Origin: Roseibium sp. Sym1
GTDB taxonomy: Bacteria > Pseudomonadota > Alphaproteobacteria > Rhizobiales > Stappiaceae
Assembly (NCBI RefSeq): GCF_027359675.1
Contig: NZ_CP114786.1
Span: 6,546,501 to 6,610,500 of the forward strand
Length of the DNA: 64,000 nucleotides
Reading direction: 5' to 3'
Shown here: positions 42,660 through 51,800 of the stretch, piece after piece
Layout: the number at the start of each line of letters is the position of its first letter
Position numbering within the stretch: the first letter of the stretch is position 1
Notes under the pieces: generated by a model
Databases searched by the model: none
Told to the model about the DNA's origin: nothing
Seen by the model: the letters and a program-made list of their open reading frames with translations, nothing else
Program-made: the position numbers and the translations under genes

Positions 42660-43544
42660 ATGAACATTCGGCCGCTCTTGATGCCAGCCTTCCTCCTGAC
42701 CGTTTCCGGCGGTCTGGCCGGGTGGCTGTTGCTCGCGGAGCCGCCGGGTCCCTCGCAGGAACAGGCTGCAAGGACGGGTGATGCCGGTGGCGTGCCTGCG
42801 GCTGGAACTTCGCCCTCGCCTTCCGTCGACACAGGTCAGACGGTGGCGCAGCAAACGGTAACCGCGCCATTGCCCGACGACATTCGCGACGTGTCGCCTG
42901 AAGGCGTATCGGCCCCCAGGGTCGACGGCAGTCTCAAGCGCATCGAACCTTCGAAACGCTACCTGGAACTCAAGGACCCTCCGGTCGAGCCCATTCCCGA
43001 CGGTCCGATCGAGCTGGTTCGTGTTCAGGTCCTGGACGGTGGTCACATCAAGTCCGACCGTCTAACGGTGACACTTGCACATATCAAACCCTTGAAACTG
43101 GACGAAACCTGCCTGTCCCGCCTCGGCGGCAGCTGGCCCTGCGGTGCGCGGGCACGCACGTTCCTGCGTGGGCTGGTCCGCCAGTTCAAGGTGACTTGCG
43201 AAAAGATCGAGGAAACGGGTCCGCAACAGATACTTGCCACCTGTAGCCGAGGGAAATTCGACCTGAGCAAGCGGCTTGTTCGTTACGGCTGGGCCGACCC
43301 CGGCGACGATGCCGGGACCGAACTCATCGAACTCGCCGAACAGGCCAGGAAAAAAAAGATCGGCAAGTGGCAGTCCGAGTGGCTGAGCGACCTGCCGAAA
43401 ACCTCCTGGGAAGACGATCCTGCCGCCACCCTGCCCGGTCTGGAAGAACTGGAACCGGAAATCGTCGAATGGAGCTTGAGAACGGACGACCCGTCCGAGG
43501 GTCAACCGGGTTTCGAGGCCATACCTCCCTCTCCGGTTCAATGA
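42660..43544 (+). CDS. Staphylococcal-nuclease-like (SNase fold) exported protein, probably inactive
   Basis: 294 residues. A signal peptide or anchor (LLMPAFLLTVSGGLAGWLLL) is followed by a Pro/Thr-rich linker (25-110), then an SNase-fold domain (about 115-225) recognisable from CGARARTFLRGLVRQ and the closing DLSKRLVRYGWADPG, then KKKIGKWQSEW and an acidic tail. In active enzymes an Arg precedes the first core strand and a second Arg sits in the DRYGR loop. Here these read TVTLAHIK and GPQQILATC, so both catalytic Arg appear lost. It may bind rather than cut nucleic acid, or serve another periplasmic role. Single gene. Confidence 0.75.
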   Translation: MNIRPLLMPAFLLTVSGGLAGWLLLAEPPGPSQEQAARTGDAGGVPAAGTSPSPSVDTGQTVAQQTVTAPLPDDIRDVSPEGVSAPRVDGSLKRIEPSKRYLELKDPPVEPIPDGPIELVRVQVLDGGHIKSDRLTVTLAHIKPLKLDETCLSRLGGSWPCGARARTFLRGLVRQFKVTCEKIEETGPQQILATCSRGKFDLSKRLVRYGWADPGDDAGTELIELAEQARKKKIGKWQSEWLSDLPKTSWEDDPAATLPGLEELEPEIVEWSLRTDDPSEGQPGFEAIPPSPVQ

Positions 43545-43667
43545 ACCGGAATACCAAACGGCGCCCACTGGCTGCCAGTACGCTCAAGTTTCCTAACGCC
43601 CTGTAGACCAACGTCGAATGCGGTTAATACGTACATATTACAGGTCATACAATTAGAACTATTTTTA

Positions 43668-43679
43668 CGCAGATCTGCG
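43668..43679. promoter_or_regulatory. 12-bp palindrome upstream of the globin chemoreceptor
   Basis: CGCAGATCTGCG lies 45 bp before the start codon, between an AT-rich likely promoter (TTAATACGTACATATTAC region) and the ribosome-binding site. It could be an operator; no regulator is identified. Confidence 0.35.
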
Positions 43680-43724
43680 AAATTGGGCCCACCCCATCAC
43701 CAAATCCACAAGGGCCGAGAATTA

Positions 43725-45701
43725 ATGAGCGCAGCCGCCCACAAAAATCCTGCAGAAACTGACAATATCGCCAAGTATATTCAGTTCATGTCGAATTCCG
43801 GAAGCGACACCACCGCGGCGCGAAAAGCCTGGAGTTCCCTGCAGTCTGCCCTGCCCGGTATTCTGGACCGGTTTTACGAAGAGCTTCTCAAACAGGATGA
43901 GCTTCGTCAGAAAATGGGCGTTCACGAGAACAACACGACGCCGCTCAAGAATGCCCAGAGCAAACACTGGGACTATATCTTTACCCACGATCCGGACCTG
44001 GAGTTCATCGGCCAGGCAGCCAGGATTGGCCAGGCGCATGTGAAGATCGGCCTCAAGGCGGAATGGCTGATGTCGGCATTCGGCCGCCTCCTGAACGAAA
44101 TCCTCCCGGTGATCATGAAGAAAAACAGGTTTTCGCAAGGTGCGATGATCCGTGACATGCAGTCGGTTGTCACGCGCCTGTTTCTCGACATGATCCTTGC
44201 GCAGCGTGCCTTCGAAACAGAGCAACGCCGCCTGGAAGACATCGAAAAACGGGAAACCATCGATCTCATCAATCTCCGGACGACCGCGGACACGATCTGC
44301 GAACTCAACGAAATCGTCATGTCGATGGCCCTGCTGTCCCGCAACACCAAGGAAGCCAACGCGAACGGCCAGTCGATTTCCGCGGCGGCCGACCAACTGG
44401 TTGCCTCCATCGGACAGATATCCGAGAACAGCGAAGGTGCGGCGGACGAAGCCAAACACACCAACAATGCGGCCAAGGACGGTCTGTCCAAGATGTCCGC
44501 CGTCTCGAAGGCGATTGGCGACATATCCTCAACGTCCCGGCAGACCTCCCAGAGCCTGGCCGACCTCAGCGAGGCAGCCTCGCAGATCAGCGAGTTCCTT
44601 TCCGTCATCCAGTCCATTGCAGACCAGACCAACCTGCTCGCCCTGAACGCGACCATCGAGGCGGCCCGCGCCGGTGAAGCCGGCAAGGGCTTCGCCGTCG
44701 TCGCGTCGGAAGTCAAGACCCTGGCGTCGCAGACCGGGAAAGCGACCGAGGACATTGCCCAGCGCATCGAGGCACTGACTGCCGGCATGGAGACCATCCA
44801 GGCGGATATCCAGAACTCCGAAGGTGCCATCAAGAACGGCGAGGACGCCATCGGCGCTGCGAACGAGATCATGCAATCCATCGACGGCATGGTCGGCACC
44901 GTTTCCGAACGAGTCACCCAGATAACCGAGATCCTGCATCAACAGAAAGATGCCAGCCACGAAATCGCGCGCAATGTCTCCAATGTCGCGGACTCCAACC
45001 GCAACACCGACGAGCAGCTCGGCAACATGCAGAAGGTCATGAAGAGCAGCAACGACAGCTTCGGCGATGCGGCAAAATCCTTTTTCGATGCTGATTCCGA
45101 CAAGTCCCTGATTGAAATGGCACGTATCGATCATGTGCTCTTCAAGAAGCGCGTTGTCGATACCGTCACCGGTCACGACAACTGGGAAACGGCTGCCATG
45201 CCCGATCACCATCATTGCCGCCTGGGCAAATGGTACGACAATATCAAGAACGAAAAGATCAGGTCACACCCTGCCTTCAGGAATCTCGTCGAGCCGCACA
45301 AAGCGGTACATGATGCCGGACACAGGGCCTTGCACGCGGCGGAACAGGGCAACTCGACCGAGGCATTTGCAGCGCTTGTCGATCTGGACAAGGCCAGCGT
45401 GCAGGTTCTGAAGGGCCTGACCAACCTGGCCGCGGCCATGGACAACGAGCTCAAGGATGCGGAAGCGCGCAAGGCACCTCGTCAAGATGTGAAGTCCACG
45501 GCGCAGGTCCAGATAGACGGAAAGACCCTGTCGGTCGAACTGGAAAACCGCTCCAAGACAGGTGTCGGCCTGAAGGGTGTGACCGGCGCAAAGGCCGGAC
45601 AGACGGTGTGTCTGCACCTCGACGGCAAGGAGCGTCTTGGTCACGTGATCTGGGTGGACGGCAACAGGGTCGGCGTGCAGTATTTCGACGACCACAAGTA
45701 G
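43725..45701 (+). CDS. Soluble globin-coupled chemoreceptor with CZB and PilZ domains
   Basis: 658 residues and no membrane helix. A protoglobin sensor (about 10-165) carries the proximal His105 in [13 protein letters not shown]. The signalling coiled coil has its tip [20 protein letters not shown] near 300. A CZB zinc-binding domain (about 465-565) is rich in His and Cys ([29 protein letters not shown]). The C-terminal PilZ domain (about 585-658) has RKAPR (RxxxR) and NRSKTG (NxSxxG). It should sense oxygen or NO by haem, zinc or oxidants by CZB, and possibly c-di-GMP by PilZ, and signal to CheA. The ATG at 43725 follows AGGG; the frame upstream is short and unlike. Confidence 0.93.
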   Translation: MSAAAHKNPAETDNIAKYIQFMSNSGSDTTAARKAWSSLQSALPGILDRFYEELLKQDELRQKMGVHENNTTPLKNAQSKHWDYIFTHDPDLEFIGQAARIGQAHVKIGLKAEWLMSAFGRLLNEILPVIMKKNRFSQGAMIRDMQSVVTRLFLDMILAQRAFETEQRRLEDIEKRETIDLINLRTTADTICELNEIVMSMALLSRNTKEANANGQSISAAADQLVASIGQISENSEGAADEAKHTNNAAKDGLSKMSAVSKAIGDISSTSRQTSQSLADLSEAASQISEFLSVIQSIADQTNLLALNATIEAARAGEAGKGFAVVASEVKTLASQTGKATEDIAQRIEALTAGMETIQADIQNSEGAIKNGEDAIGAANEIMQSIDGMVGTVSERVTQITEILHQQKDASHEIARNVSNVADSNRNTDEQLGNMQKVMKSSNDSFGDAAKSFFDADSDKSLIEMARIDHVLFKKRVVDTVTGHDNWETAAMPDHHHCRLGKWYDNIKNEKIRSHPAFRNLVEPHKAVHDAGHRALHAAEQGNSTEAFAALVDLDKASVQVLKGLTNLAAAMDNELKDAEARKAPRQDVKSTAQVQIDGKTLSVELENRSKTGVGLKGVTGAKAGQTVCLHLDGKERLGHVIWVDGNRVGVQYFDDHK

Positions 45702-45798
45702 GACGCTGCATGCGCGAGCGGGCATTGCTCGCCCGATGACAACACGATCCGTCCCCGCTAGGCTCCGGAGGTCCTGTTTGTGAACTCCGGAGTGCTTC

Positions 45799-46602
45799 AT
45801 GTCTCTTCACAAGACCGTCGGCGTGATCGGCGGAACCGGCCAGCTCGGCAGCGCGATGGCCACCGCCTGGCTCGACAGCGGCTGCATCACGCCGGGCAAC
45901 CTGTGGATTGCGAACAGGTCGGGCAGCAGCTCCGGATTTGACGCCTGGCCGGACATCACCTTCACCAACTCCAACCAGGCACTCGCCGACGCCTGCGACA
46001 TTATCATTCTCTCCGTGCCCCCGGCCTTGCTGGACACGGTTAAAATCTCGGCACGGGGCAAGCTCATCATCTCCGTTATGGCGGGCGTCTCCCTGAAGCA
46101 ACTTGCCGCGCATACCGGCTCCTCCCGCCTGGTCCGCGCCATGTCGAGCCCGGCGGCCCGGCAGCAGCTGGCGTACTCCCCCTGGACTGCGGAGAGCGGC
46201 CTCTCCGGCCCCGACAGGGAGGCCGTCGATACCCTGTTGTCGGCCTGCGGCCTGTCGGATGCGGTCCCCGACGAAGGTCAGATCGAGATATTCACCGCGC
46301 TCACCGGCCCGGTCCCGGGATTTGCGGCCTTTTTTGCCGACAGCATGGTGCAATATGCGCTTGCGAACGGCGTTGAGCCGGACATTGCCATCCGCGCTGT
46401 CAAACAATTGTTCCTCGCGTCCGGACAGATCATGTCGGCCGATACGGTCTCTCCGGAGGACCGGGTCCGGGAGATGGTCGACTATGCGGGCACGACGGCC
46501 GCCGGCCTGATCAGGATGCAGGAGCTTGGCCTCGCCGGCCTGATCGCGGAAGGGCTGGAAGCCAGCACCGAACGTGTCCGTACCATAGCAGGCGAGGACT
46601 GA
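45799..46602 (+). CDS. Pyrroline-5-carboxylate reductase-like protein
   Basis: 267 residues. An N-terminal Rossmann fold has the dinucleotide motif GVIGGTGQLGSAMA, then IIILSVPP and LIISVMAGVSLKQL, and a helical C-domain includes TALTGPVPGFAAFF. ProC enzymes reduce pyrroline-5-carboxylate to proline with NAD(P)H. Here the usual final SPGGTT segment reads DYAGTTAAGL, so the substrate site is altered and another imine or ketone substrate is possible. It is a single gene, and the next gene is convergent. Confidence 0.82.
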   Translation: MSLHKTVGVIGGTGQLGSAMATAWLDSGCITPGNLWIANRSGSSSGFDAWPDITFTNSNQALADACDIIILSVPPALLDTVKISARGKLIISVMAGVSLKQLAAHTGSSRLVRAMSSPAARQQLAYSPWTAESGLSGPDREAVDTLLSACGLSDAVPDEGQIEIFTALTGPVPGFAAFFADSMVQYALANGVEPDIAIRAVKQLFLASGQIMSADTVSPEDRVREMVDYAGTTAAGLIRMQELGLAGLIAEGLEASTERVRTIAGED

Positions 46603-46630
46603 GTACCGGTGGCCGGGACTACGGTTCCAA

Positions 46631-46660
46631 CAAAAAAGACGGCACACATCGCGCCGCCTT
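46631..46660 (-). terminator. Intrinsic terminator after lysS
   Basis: Read on the minus strand, AAGGCGGC pairs with GCCGTCTT (one G-T pair) around an eight- to nine-base loop and runs into six T. It lies 21 bp past the lysS stop. Confidence 0.75.
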
Positions 46661-46681
46661 AGAGAGTTGCGTTCAGCTGGC

Positions 46682-48340
46682 TCAGGCCGCCAGTTCGCCT
46701 GCCAGCGCCTTGCGGATCATTTCGCGTGTCTCGGCAATGCCGTAGAGCGCCACGAAGGAGCCGAAACGAGGCCCCTTTTCCTGGCCGAGCAGGAGCTGGT
46801 AGAGCGCCGAGAACCACGCCACGGACACGCCCGGGCCGCCATCGGGACCCTTCTTGTTCGGATCCTGGTAGCGCTCGATCGCCCGCGCCACATCCAGAAC
46901 CGCGTCCTGGATCGCCGCACCATCGGAATCCGCCGGCAACGAGGCCAGCTTTTCATCCAGCTGCTGCAGGGCAGTCCGCTCGACTTCGTCCGCTGTCTTG
47001 AACGACTTGTTCGGCTTGACGAAATCGTCGAAGTAGCGGATCGCGTAGCCGACCAGCGCGTCCAGTTCCGGGTGCGTTGCAGCGGTCACGCCCGGCGCAT
47101 AGCGCGAGATGAACGCCCACAGCACGTCCTTGTTTTCCGCATTGGACGCGGAGACAAGGTTCAGCAGCATCGCGAAAGACACCGGCATGTCGATTTTCGG
47201 GATGTTGCCCGAATGGATGTGCCAGGCCGGGTTCTGCAGCTTCTGCTCCACCGGCATCTGCTCGTATTTCTGGACGAAGGTGTAATATTCGTCCACCGCC
47301 TTCGGAATGACGTCGAAATAGAGCTTCTTCGCCGTTTTCGGCTTCTGGTAGTTGTAGAGCGCCAGGCTTTCCGGCGAGGCGTAGGTCAGCCACTCGTCGA
47401 TTGTCAGGCCGTTGCCCTTGGACTTGGAGATCTTTTCGCCCTTGTCGTCCAGGAACAGCTCGTAGACGTAATGCTCCGGCGCCTTGCCGCCCAGGATGTT
47501 GCAGATCTTGTCGTAGATCGGCGCGTTGGTCATATGGTCCTTGCCGAACATCTCGAAATCGACATCGAGCGCGGCCCAGCGCATGCCGAAATCCGGCTTC
47601 CACTGCAGCTTCACCTTGCCCCCGGTCACCGGGAGCGTAATGTCCTCGCCGGTTTCGTCCTCGAAGGTGATCGTGCCGTCCTTGGCGTTGACATCCTTCA
47701 TCGGCACGTAAAGCACGCGGCCGGAAGTCGGCGAGATCGGCAGAAACGGTGAATAGGTCGCCTGGCGTTCCGCGCCGAGCGTCGGCAGCATGACGTCCAT
47801 GATTTTCCGGTACTTCTCGGTCGCCCTGATCAGGACGTCGTCGAACTTGCCGGCCTTGTAGTATTCGGTCGCGCTGGCGAACTCGTAGTCGAAGCCGAAC
47901 GTGTCCAGGAACCGGCGCAGCATGGCGTTGTTGTGCGCGGCAAAGCTTTCGTAGTCGCCCTCGAACGGGTTCGGCACGGCGCTGAGCGGCATCTGAAGAT
48001 AGGGTTCCAGCGCGGCCCGGTCCGGCACGTTTTCCGGGATCTTGCGCATGCCGTCCATGTCGTCGGAGAAACACAGAAGACGGGTCGGGATCCGGTCTTC
48101 GGTGAGCAGCCGGAAGGCCGTGCGCACCATGGTCGTGCGAAGCACTTCTCCGAAGGTGCCGATATGCGGCAGGCCGGACGGACCATAGCCGGTCTCGAAC
48201 AGAACCGGTTTGGCCGGATCCCGCTTCTCGATCCGTTTGACCAGTTTTCGCGCTTCTTCGAACGGCCAGGCTTTCGATTTCCGGGCCGCCTCGACAAACT
48301 CTTGCGAAAGGTCAAGCGGAGGCAGGGATTGGTCGGTCAT
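46682..48340 (-). CDS. lysS: Class I lysyl-tRNA synthetase
   Basis: 552 residues from the ATG at 48338-48340. The class I signatures are GLPHIG (HIGH-like, residues 57-62) and KISKSKG (KMSKS-like, near 300), followed by a helical anticodon-binding domain. This is the archaeal-type LysRS, unrelated to the class II enzyme of most bacteria and standard in alphaproteobacteria. It attaches lysine to tRNA-Lys. A longer in-frame start at 48409 has no site and is not needed. It is divergent from the TerB-like gene. Confidence 0.96.
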   Translation of the reverse strand: MTDQSLPPLDLSQEFVEAARKSKAWPFEEARKLVKRIEKRDPAKPVLFETGYGPSGLPHIGTFGEVLRTTMVRTAFRLLTEDRIPTRLLCFSDDMDGMRKIPENVPDRAALEPYLQMPLSAVPNPFEGDYESFAAHNNAMLRRFLDTFGFDYEFASATEYYKAGKFDDVLIRATEKYRKIMDVMLPTLGAERQATYSPFLPISPTSGRVLYVPMKDVNAKDGTITFEDETGEDITLPVTGGKVKLQWKPDFGMRWAALDVDFEMFGKDHMTNAPIYDKICNILGGKAPEHYVYELFLDDKGEKISKSKGNGLTIDEWLTYASPESLALYNYQKPKTAKKLYFDVIPKAVDEYYTFVQKYEQMPVEQKLQNPAWHIHSGNIPKIDMPVSFAMLLNLVSASNAENKDVLWAFISRYAPGVTAATHPELDALVGYAIRYFDDFVKPNKSFKTADEVERTALQQLDEKLASLPADSDGAAIQDAVLDVARAIERYQDPNKKGPDGGPGVSVAWFSALYQLLLGQEKGPRFGSFVALYGIAETREMIRKALAGELAA

Positions 48341-48551
48341 TTTGTAAGGTCTGTTCTGTTCATTTGGTTGGATGGAGTGCAGCGCAGGCAGGTTTTTGTG
48401 TGGTCCCACCGATTGCTGCGGCGCGACACTAGATCAAGCCGCATGCATGTGCAATCACATGTCGCAAGACCATGACTTGAAGCTTTCCCGCCAACCCGAT
48501 ACACCGGGCCTTCGATTTCGCGTTCCAACTGGCGCCACTGGAGAATGAATA

Positions 48552-48971
48552 GTGTCTATGAATGAGCCGATCAGCGTTCAGGAAGCCCTCATCTACGTGA
48601 TGGTCATCGTTTCGGCGTCGGACAATGAAATGACCGACAAGGAACTGGCCACGATCGGCGACGTGGTCAAGATGCTGCCCGTCTTCCAGGGCTATGACGG
48701 CGGCCGGATCATTCCCGCTGCCCAGCGCTGCGGCGACATTCTCCAGGAAGACAACGGCCTGCAACTGGTGCTCGAACTTGTCGGCGACGTGCTGCCGCAC
48801 AAGCTCTACGACACGGCCTATGCGCTGGCGGTTGAAGTCGCGGCAGCGGACCTGCATGTCGAACAGGAAGAGCTGCGCATCCTGCAACTCCTGCGCGACC
48901 GCTTCGGCCTCGACAAGCTCACCGTCGCCGCCATCGAACGCGGGGCCATTGCCCGCCACAGGCCGGCCTGA
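48552..48971 (+). CDS. TerB-like (tellurite-resistance fold) protein
   Basis: 139 residues from a GTG at 48552, with GGAG eight bases upstream; an ATG two codons later is the alternative. All-helical, with the TerB pattern: ALIYVMVIVSASDNEMTDKE, and later AYALAVEVAAADLHVEQEEL with acidic residues that bind metal in relatives, and LRDRFGLDKL. The function in most bacteria is unknown, and the tellurite link is by family name only. It starts a probable two-gene unit with the membrane hydrolase 16 bp downstream. Confidence 0.87.
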   Translation: MSMNEPISVQEALIYVMVIVSASDNEMTDKELATIGDVVKMLPVFQGYDGGRIIPAAQRCGDILQEDNGLQLVLELVGDVLPHKLYDTAYALAVEVAAADLHVEQEELRILQLLRDRFGLDKLTVAAIERGAIARHRPA

Positions 48972-48987
48972 GCCCAGGGAGCATCCC

Positions 48988-50043
48988 TTGAAACGCAGGC
49001 GGGTTCTAGTCTGGACCGGGACAGCATTCCTCGTTGTCCTGGCCCTGCTGGCTCTGGCGTTCCCGGGACTACGGGATTTCGACCTTTCCGAATACAGGAC
49101 GCGGCCTCTCTCCTTTTTCTTTGATGACGCCACAGTTGCCGGAACGCTGCATTCCCCGGAAACTGACAACCCGCCCGTCGTGCTACTGGTCCATGGCGAC
49201 GGGCCTGCGGACCGCTATTCCGGCGGCGCCTACATGCCGTTGATCAGCACGCTTCTGGACAGCGGCATTGCTGTCTACAGCTGGGACAAGCCGGGTGTTG
49301 GCGAGAGCAGTGGAGACTGGCTGAGCTTTTCCATGGAAGACCGGTCCAGGCTGGCATCAACCGCGCTGGACACCGTAAAAAGCCAGCCCGAATTCCGGTC
49401 CTCGCCAATCGGTTTCGTCGGTTTTTCACAGGGCGGCTGGGTAGTGCCCATCCTGGCAGAAGCGCCGGCGAAGGCCGATTTCTTCGTGATCATCGGCGGG
49501 GCGGTCAACTGGCTGCGCCAGGGCAGGTACTACACCAAGCGCCGACTGGAACTGGCCGGGGCGGACATCAAGACGGTCGAGGCAACGCTGGCGGACGCTG
49601 AGGCCGGCAACAGGAAACTGCTGTCAGCCGGGTATTCCTACGCGTCCTATCTGTCCGATCACACAATCGGCATACCCATGTCCGAAAGCCGCTTCGCATT
49701 TGTCCGGCGAAATGCCCTTGCCGATTCCAGCGCCAGCCTCCAGCGCATTTCGGCACCCATTTTGACACTGCATGGCAGCGGCGATCTCAATGTCGACCCG
49801 GCCTATAATTCCGGCCACTACCGGGACTTCCTGGAAGGCCGCAACGATGCCAACCGTTTTCTGGTGATCCCGGATGGCAGCCACGCCCTCTTGAGAACAG
49901 CCCTCTTCAACCAGCAGAGGGATGGCGACATGCCCGCCTGGACCAAACTTGCCTTTGCACTGCTCGGCCGGAAGGCCTATGCGCCGGGAGCGCTGGACAC
50001 CCTGACGGGCTGGATCCTGGAGCGGGCTAGAAAGGCCGGTTGA
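48988..50043 (+). CDS. Membrane-anchored alpha/beta hydrolase
   Basis: 351 residues from the TTG at 48988, chosen because AGGGAG lies before it and the KRRRVLVWTGTAFLVVLALL anchor begins directly after. The extended frame to 48694 overlaps the TerB-like gene and is a shadow. The hydrolase domain shows LLVHGDGPADRYSG (oxyanion region), nucleophile elbow GFSQGG and the late HGSGDLN and GSHALL segments with the acid and His. It acts on the periplasmic side, if the anchor is an N-in helix. The substrate is unknown. Confidence 0.88.
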   Translation: MKRRRVLVWTGTAFLVVLALLALAFPGLRDFDLSEYRTRPLSFFFDDATVAGTLHSPETDNPPVVLLVHGDGPADRYSGGAYMPLISTLLDSGIAVYSWDKPGVGESSGDWLSFSMEDRSRLASTALDTVKSQPEFRSSPIGFVGFSQGGWVVPILAEAPAKADFFVIIGGAVNWLRQGRYYTKRRLELAGADIKTVEATLADAEAGNRKLLSAGYSYASYLSDHTIGIPMSESRFAFVRRNALADSSASLQRISAPILTLHGSGDLNVDPAYNSGHYRDFLEGRNDANRFLVIPDGSHALLRTALFNQQRDGDMPAWTKLAFALLGRKAYAPGALDTLTGWILERARKAG

Positions 50044-50197
50044 ACGTCAACTGCCACTGAACGTTCAAATTGAAACGGTTTTGTTTGCCCTTCCCTAAAA
50101 CACGGCCCCTTATGACCGTTTCAGGGGACGGGGAGCGGTGCCGGGCCAAGCCGGCCGCCTGCCTCCACCTTTGTGTCACCAGCAACGGGAACGGTGC

Positions 50198-50602
50198 ATG
50201 AACAGTCAGGCTTTCGGGGATCAGGTCGGCGTGCGCTATCCCTTGCGGCGCAAACGGCAGCGTGTGTCTGTGCGGAGGCGGCGACCGATCGAAATGCGCA
50301 CGATCCGCGTGCGCACCGGGCCCAAGCCGGTCAACTGGGGTCAAAGGCTGCTGATCGCCGTTGCTGGGTTCGTCTGCGGCCTGGCGGCAGACTCCCTGGT
50401 GATGTTCGCCGAACACCACTTTCACCTTGCCAAGGACCGGGATCCCGACCTTTTTGCCATCGTGCTCGGAACCGGCCTTGCCGGGCACACCCTCTACCTG
50501 GTCTTCGGAGCGCTCGCCGTTACGCTGCTGACGGCCTTCAAGCGCCGGAAATGGATCGTCTGGGTCCTGATCGGCTTTGTCGGCGGTTTGCTCAGCGTCT
50601 GA
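50198..50602 (+). CDS. Small hypothetical membrane protein
   Basis: 134 residues from the ATG at 50198. The N-terminal third is strongly basic (RYPLRRKRQRVSVRRRRP), which suggests a cytoplasmic segment or nucleic-acid contact. Three hydrophobic stretches follow: LLIAVAGFVCGLAADSLVMF, IVLGTGLAGHTLYLVFGALA and WIVWVLIGFVGGLLSV. I do not recognise a family. It starts 154 bp after the hydrolase stop and is convergent with apaG. Confidence 0.7.
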   Translation: MNSQAFGDQVGVRYPLRRKRQRVSVRRRRPIEMRTIRVRTGPKPVNWGQRLLIAVAGFVCGLAADSLVMFAEHHFHLAKDRDPDLFAIVLGTGLAGHTLYLVFGALAVTLLTAFKRRKWIVWVLIGFVGGLLSV

Positions 50603-50620
50603 GCCCGACCGCTCGAGGGA

Positions 50621-51022
50621 TCAGTTCAGGCTGTAGATCGCGTCCGGCAGGTCAAGGGAAAAGGCCGGTATGACGACGTCGAACGAGGACCCGTCCGGAC
50701 GTTCCATGGAATAGAATCCGGCCATGATGCCGCTGTCGGTCGACAGGGGGCAGCGTGAGGAATACTCGTAGGTTTCGCCGGGCTCGATCACCGGCTGCTC
50801 GCCGACAACGCCTTCGCCGCTGACTTCTTCCTGGCGGCCGATCCCGTCCGTGATCTGCCAGTAGCGCGTCTTCAGCTGCACGGGTTCGCTGCCACCGTTG
50901 TGGATCTCGACCATGTAGGCCCAGACGAACTCGCGCTCTTCCGGCAACGATTCATCGTCCAGGTAAAATGGCTCGACCGAGACTTCGATCCCTTCGGTGA
51001 TGGCGCTGTAACTGCCCGACAC
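50621..51022 (-). CDS. apaG: ApaG protein
   Basis: 133 residues from a GTG at 51020-51022, with AAGG seven bases upstream. The longer frame to 51103 would give an N-terminus unlike the family, which begins close to AITEGIEVSVEPFYLDDESL as here. The fibronectin-III-like fold is recognised from WAYMVEIHNGGSEPVQLKTR and the closing FSLDLPDAIYSLN. ApaG proteins are linked to cobalt/magnesium handling and bind pyrophosphate nucleotides; the exact role is unsettled. Divergent from the CDP-alcohol transferase gene. Confidence 0.93.
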   Translation of the reverse strand: MSGSYSAITEGIEVSVEPFYLDDESLPEEREFVWAYMVEIHNGGSEPVQLKTRYWQITDGIGRQEEVSGEGVVGEQPVIEPGETYEYSSRCPLSTDSGIMAGFYSMERPDGSSFDVVIPAFSLDLPDAIYSLN

Positions 51023-51182
51023 GTTTGTTCCTTTTGCCTTCAGGCTTACGTTCCGGAGGCGCTTATAGGGCGAATGACACAAGCGTGAAAGAGGGTTGTT
51101 CATCCCTCACCCGGATTTGCTTGTGATTTGCGGAAGGATTTTGCATGTAGACGGCACAATCCAAACAAAGTTGATCCGCCCC

Positions 51183-51800
51183 ATGTTCGATGCCCGCCTG
51201 CGCCCCCTGATCGACCCGCCGCTCAACCGCGCGGGCCTGATCCTTGCCCGCGCCGGCGTCGGAGCGAACACGGTGACGCTGGTCGGCTTTGTCCTGGGCC
51301 TGGGCGCTGCCCTGGCGATTGCACTCGGACATTCCTTGCCGGGGCTTGTGCTGATTGCGCTCAACCGCCTCGCGGACGGGCTCGACGGGGCCGTTGCCCG
51401 CGCCAGCCGCAAGACGGATCTCGGCGGCTATCTCGACATCACCCTCGACTTCTTCTTCTACAGCGCGATTCCGCTGGCCTTTGCGGTCCAGAACCCCGAG
51501 GCCAACGCCCTTGCCGCCGCCGCCCTGCTCGCCAGCTTCTACGCCAACGGATCGGCCTTCCTCGCCTTCGCCATCATGGCGGAAAAGAACAGGCTCACAA
51601 CCGCCGCCCAGGGCTCGAAATCGCTCTATTACATCGGCGGGCTGGCCGAGGGCACGGAGACCATTGCCCTCTTCCTGCTGATGGCGCTGCTGCCCGGCTG
51701 GTTCCCGGTGCTCGCCTGGGGCTTTGCCGCCGTCTGTTTTGTCTCCGCCGGCGCAAGGGTGCTGATCGGCGTCCAGGCGCTGCTAATCCACGGCGACTAG
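51183..51800 (+). CDS. CDP-alcohol phosphatidyltransferase-family membrane protein
   Basis: 205 residues. The signature DGLDGAVAR, 8-9 residues, then GGYLDITLD gives the DG-x2-DG-x2-AR-x8-G-x3-D-x3-D motif of the family, with the four metal-binding Asp. About five membrane helices. It joins a CDP-linked lipid head or similar to an alcohol in the inner membrane; which phospholipid is made is not clear. Start at ATG 51183 (MFDARLRPLIDPPLNRAG); no clear ribosome-binding site precedes it. A GGAAGGA upstream points to an ATG that is followed at once by TAG. The stop overlaps metZ by four bases in convergent orientation. Confidence 0.9.
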   Translation: MFDARLRPLIDPPLNRAGLILARAGVGANTVTLVGFVLGLGAALAIALGHSLPGLVLIALNRLADGLDGAVARASRKTDLGGYLDITLDFFFYSAIPLAFAVQNPEANALAAAALLASFYANGSAFLAFAIMAEKNRLTTAAQGSKSLYYIGGLAEGTETIALFLLMALLPGWFPVLAWGFAAVCFVSAGARVLIGVQALLIHGD

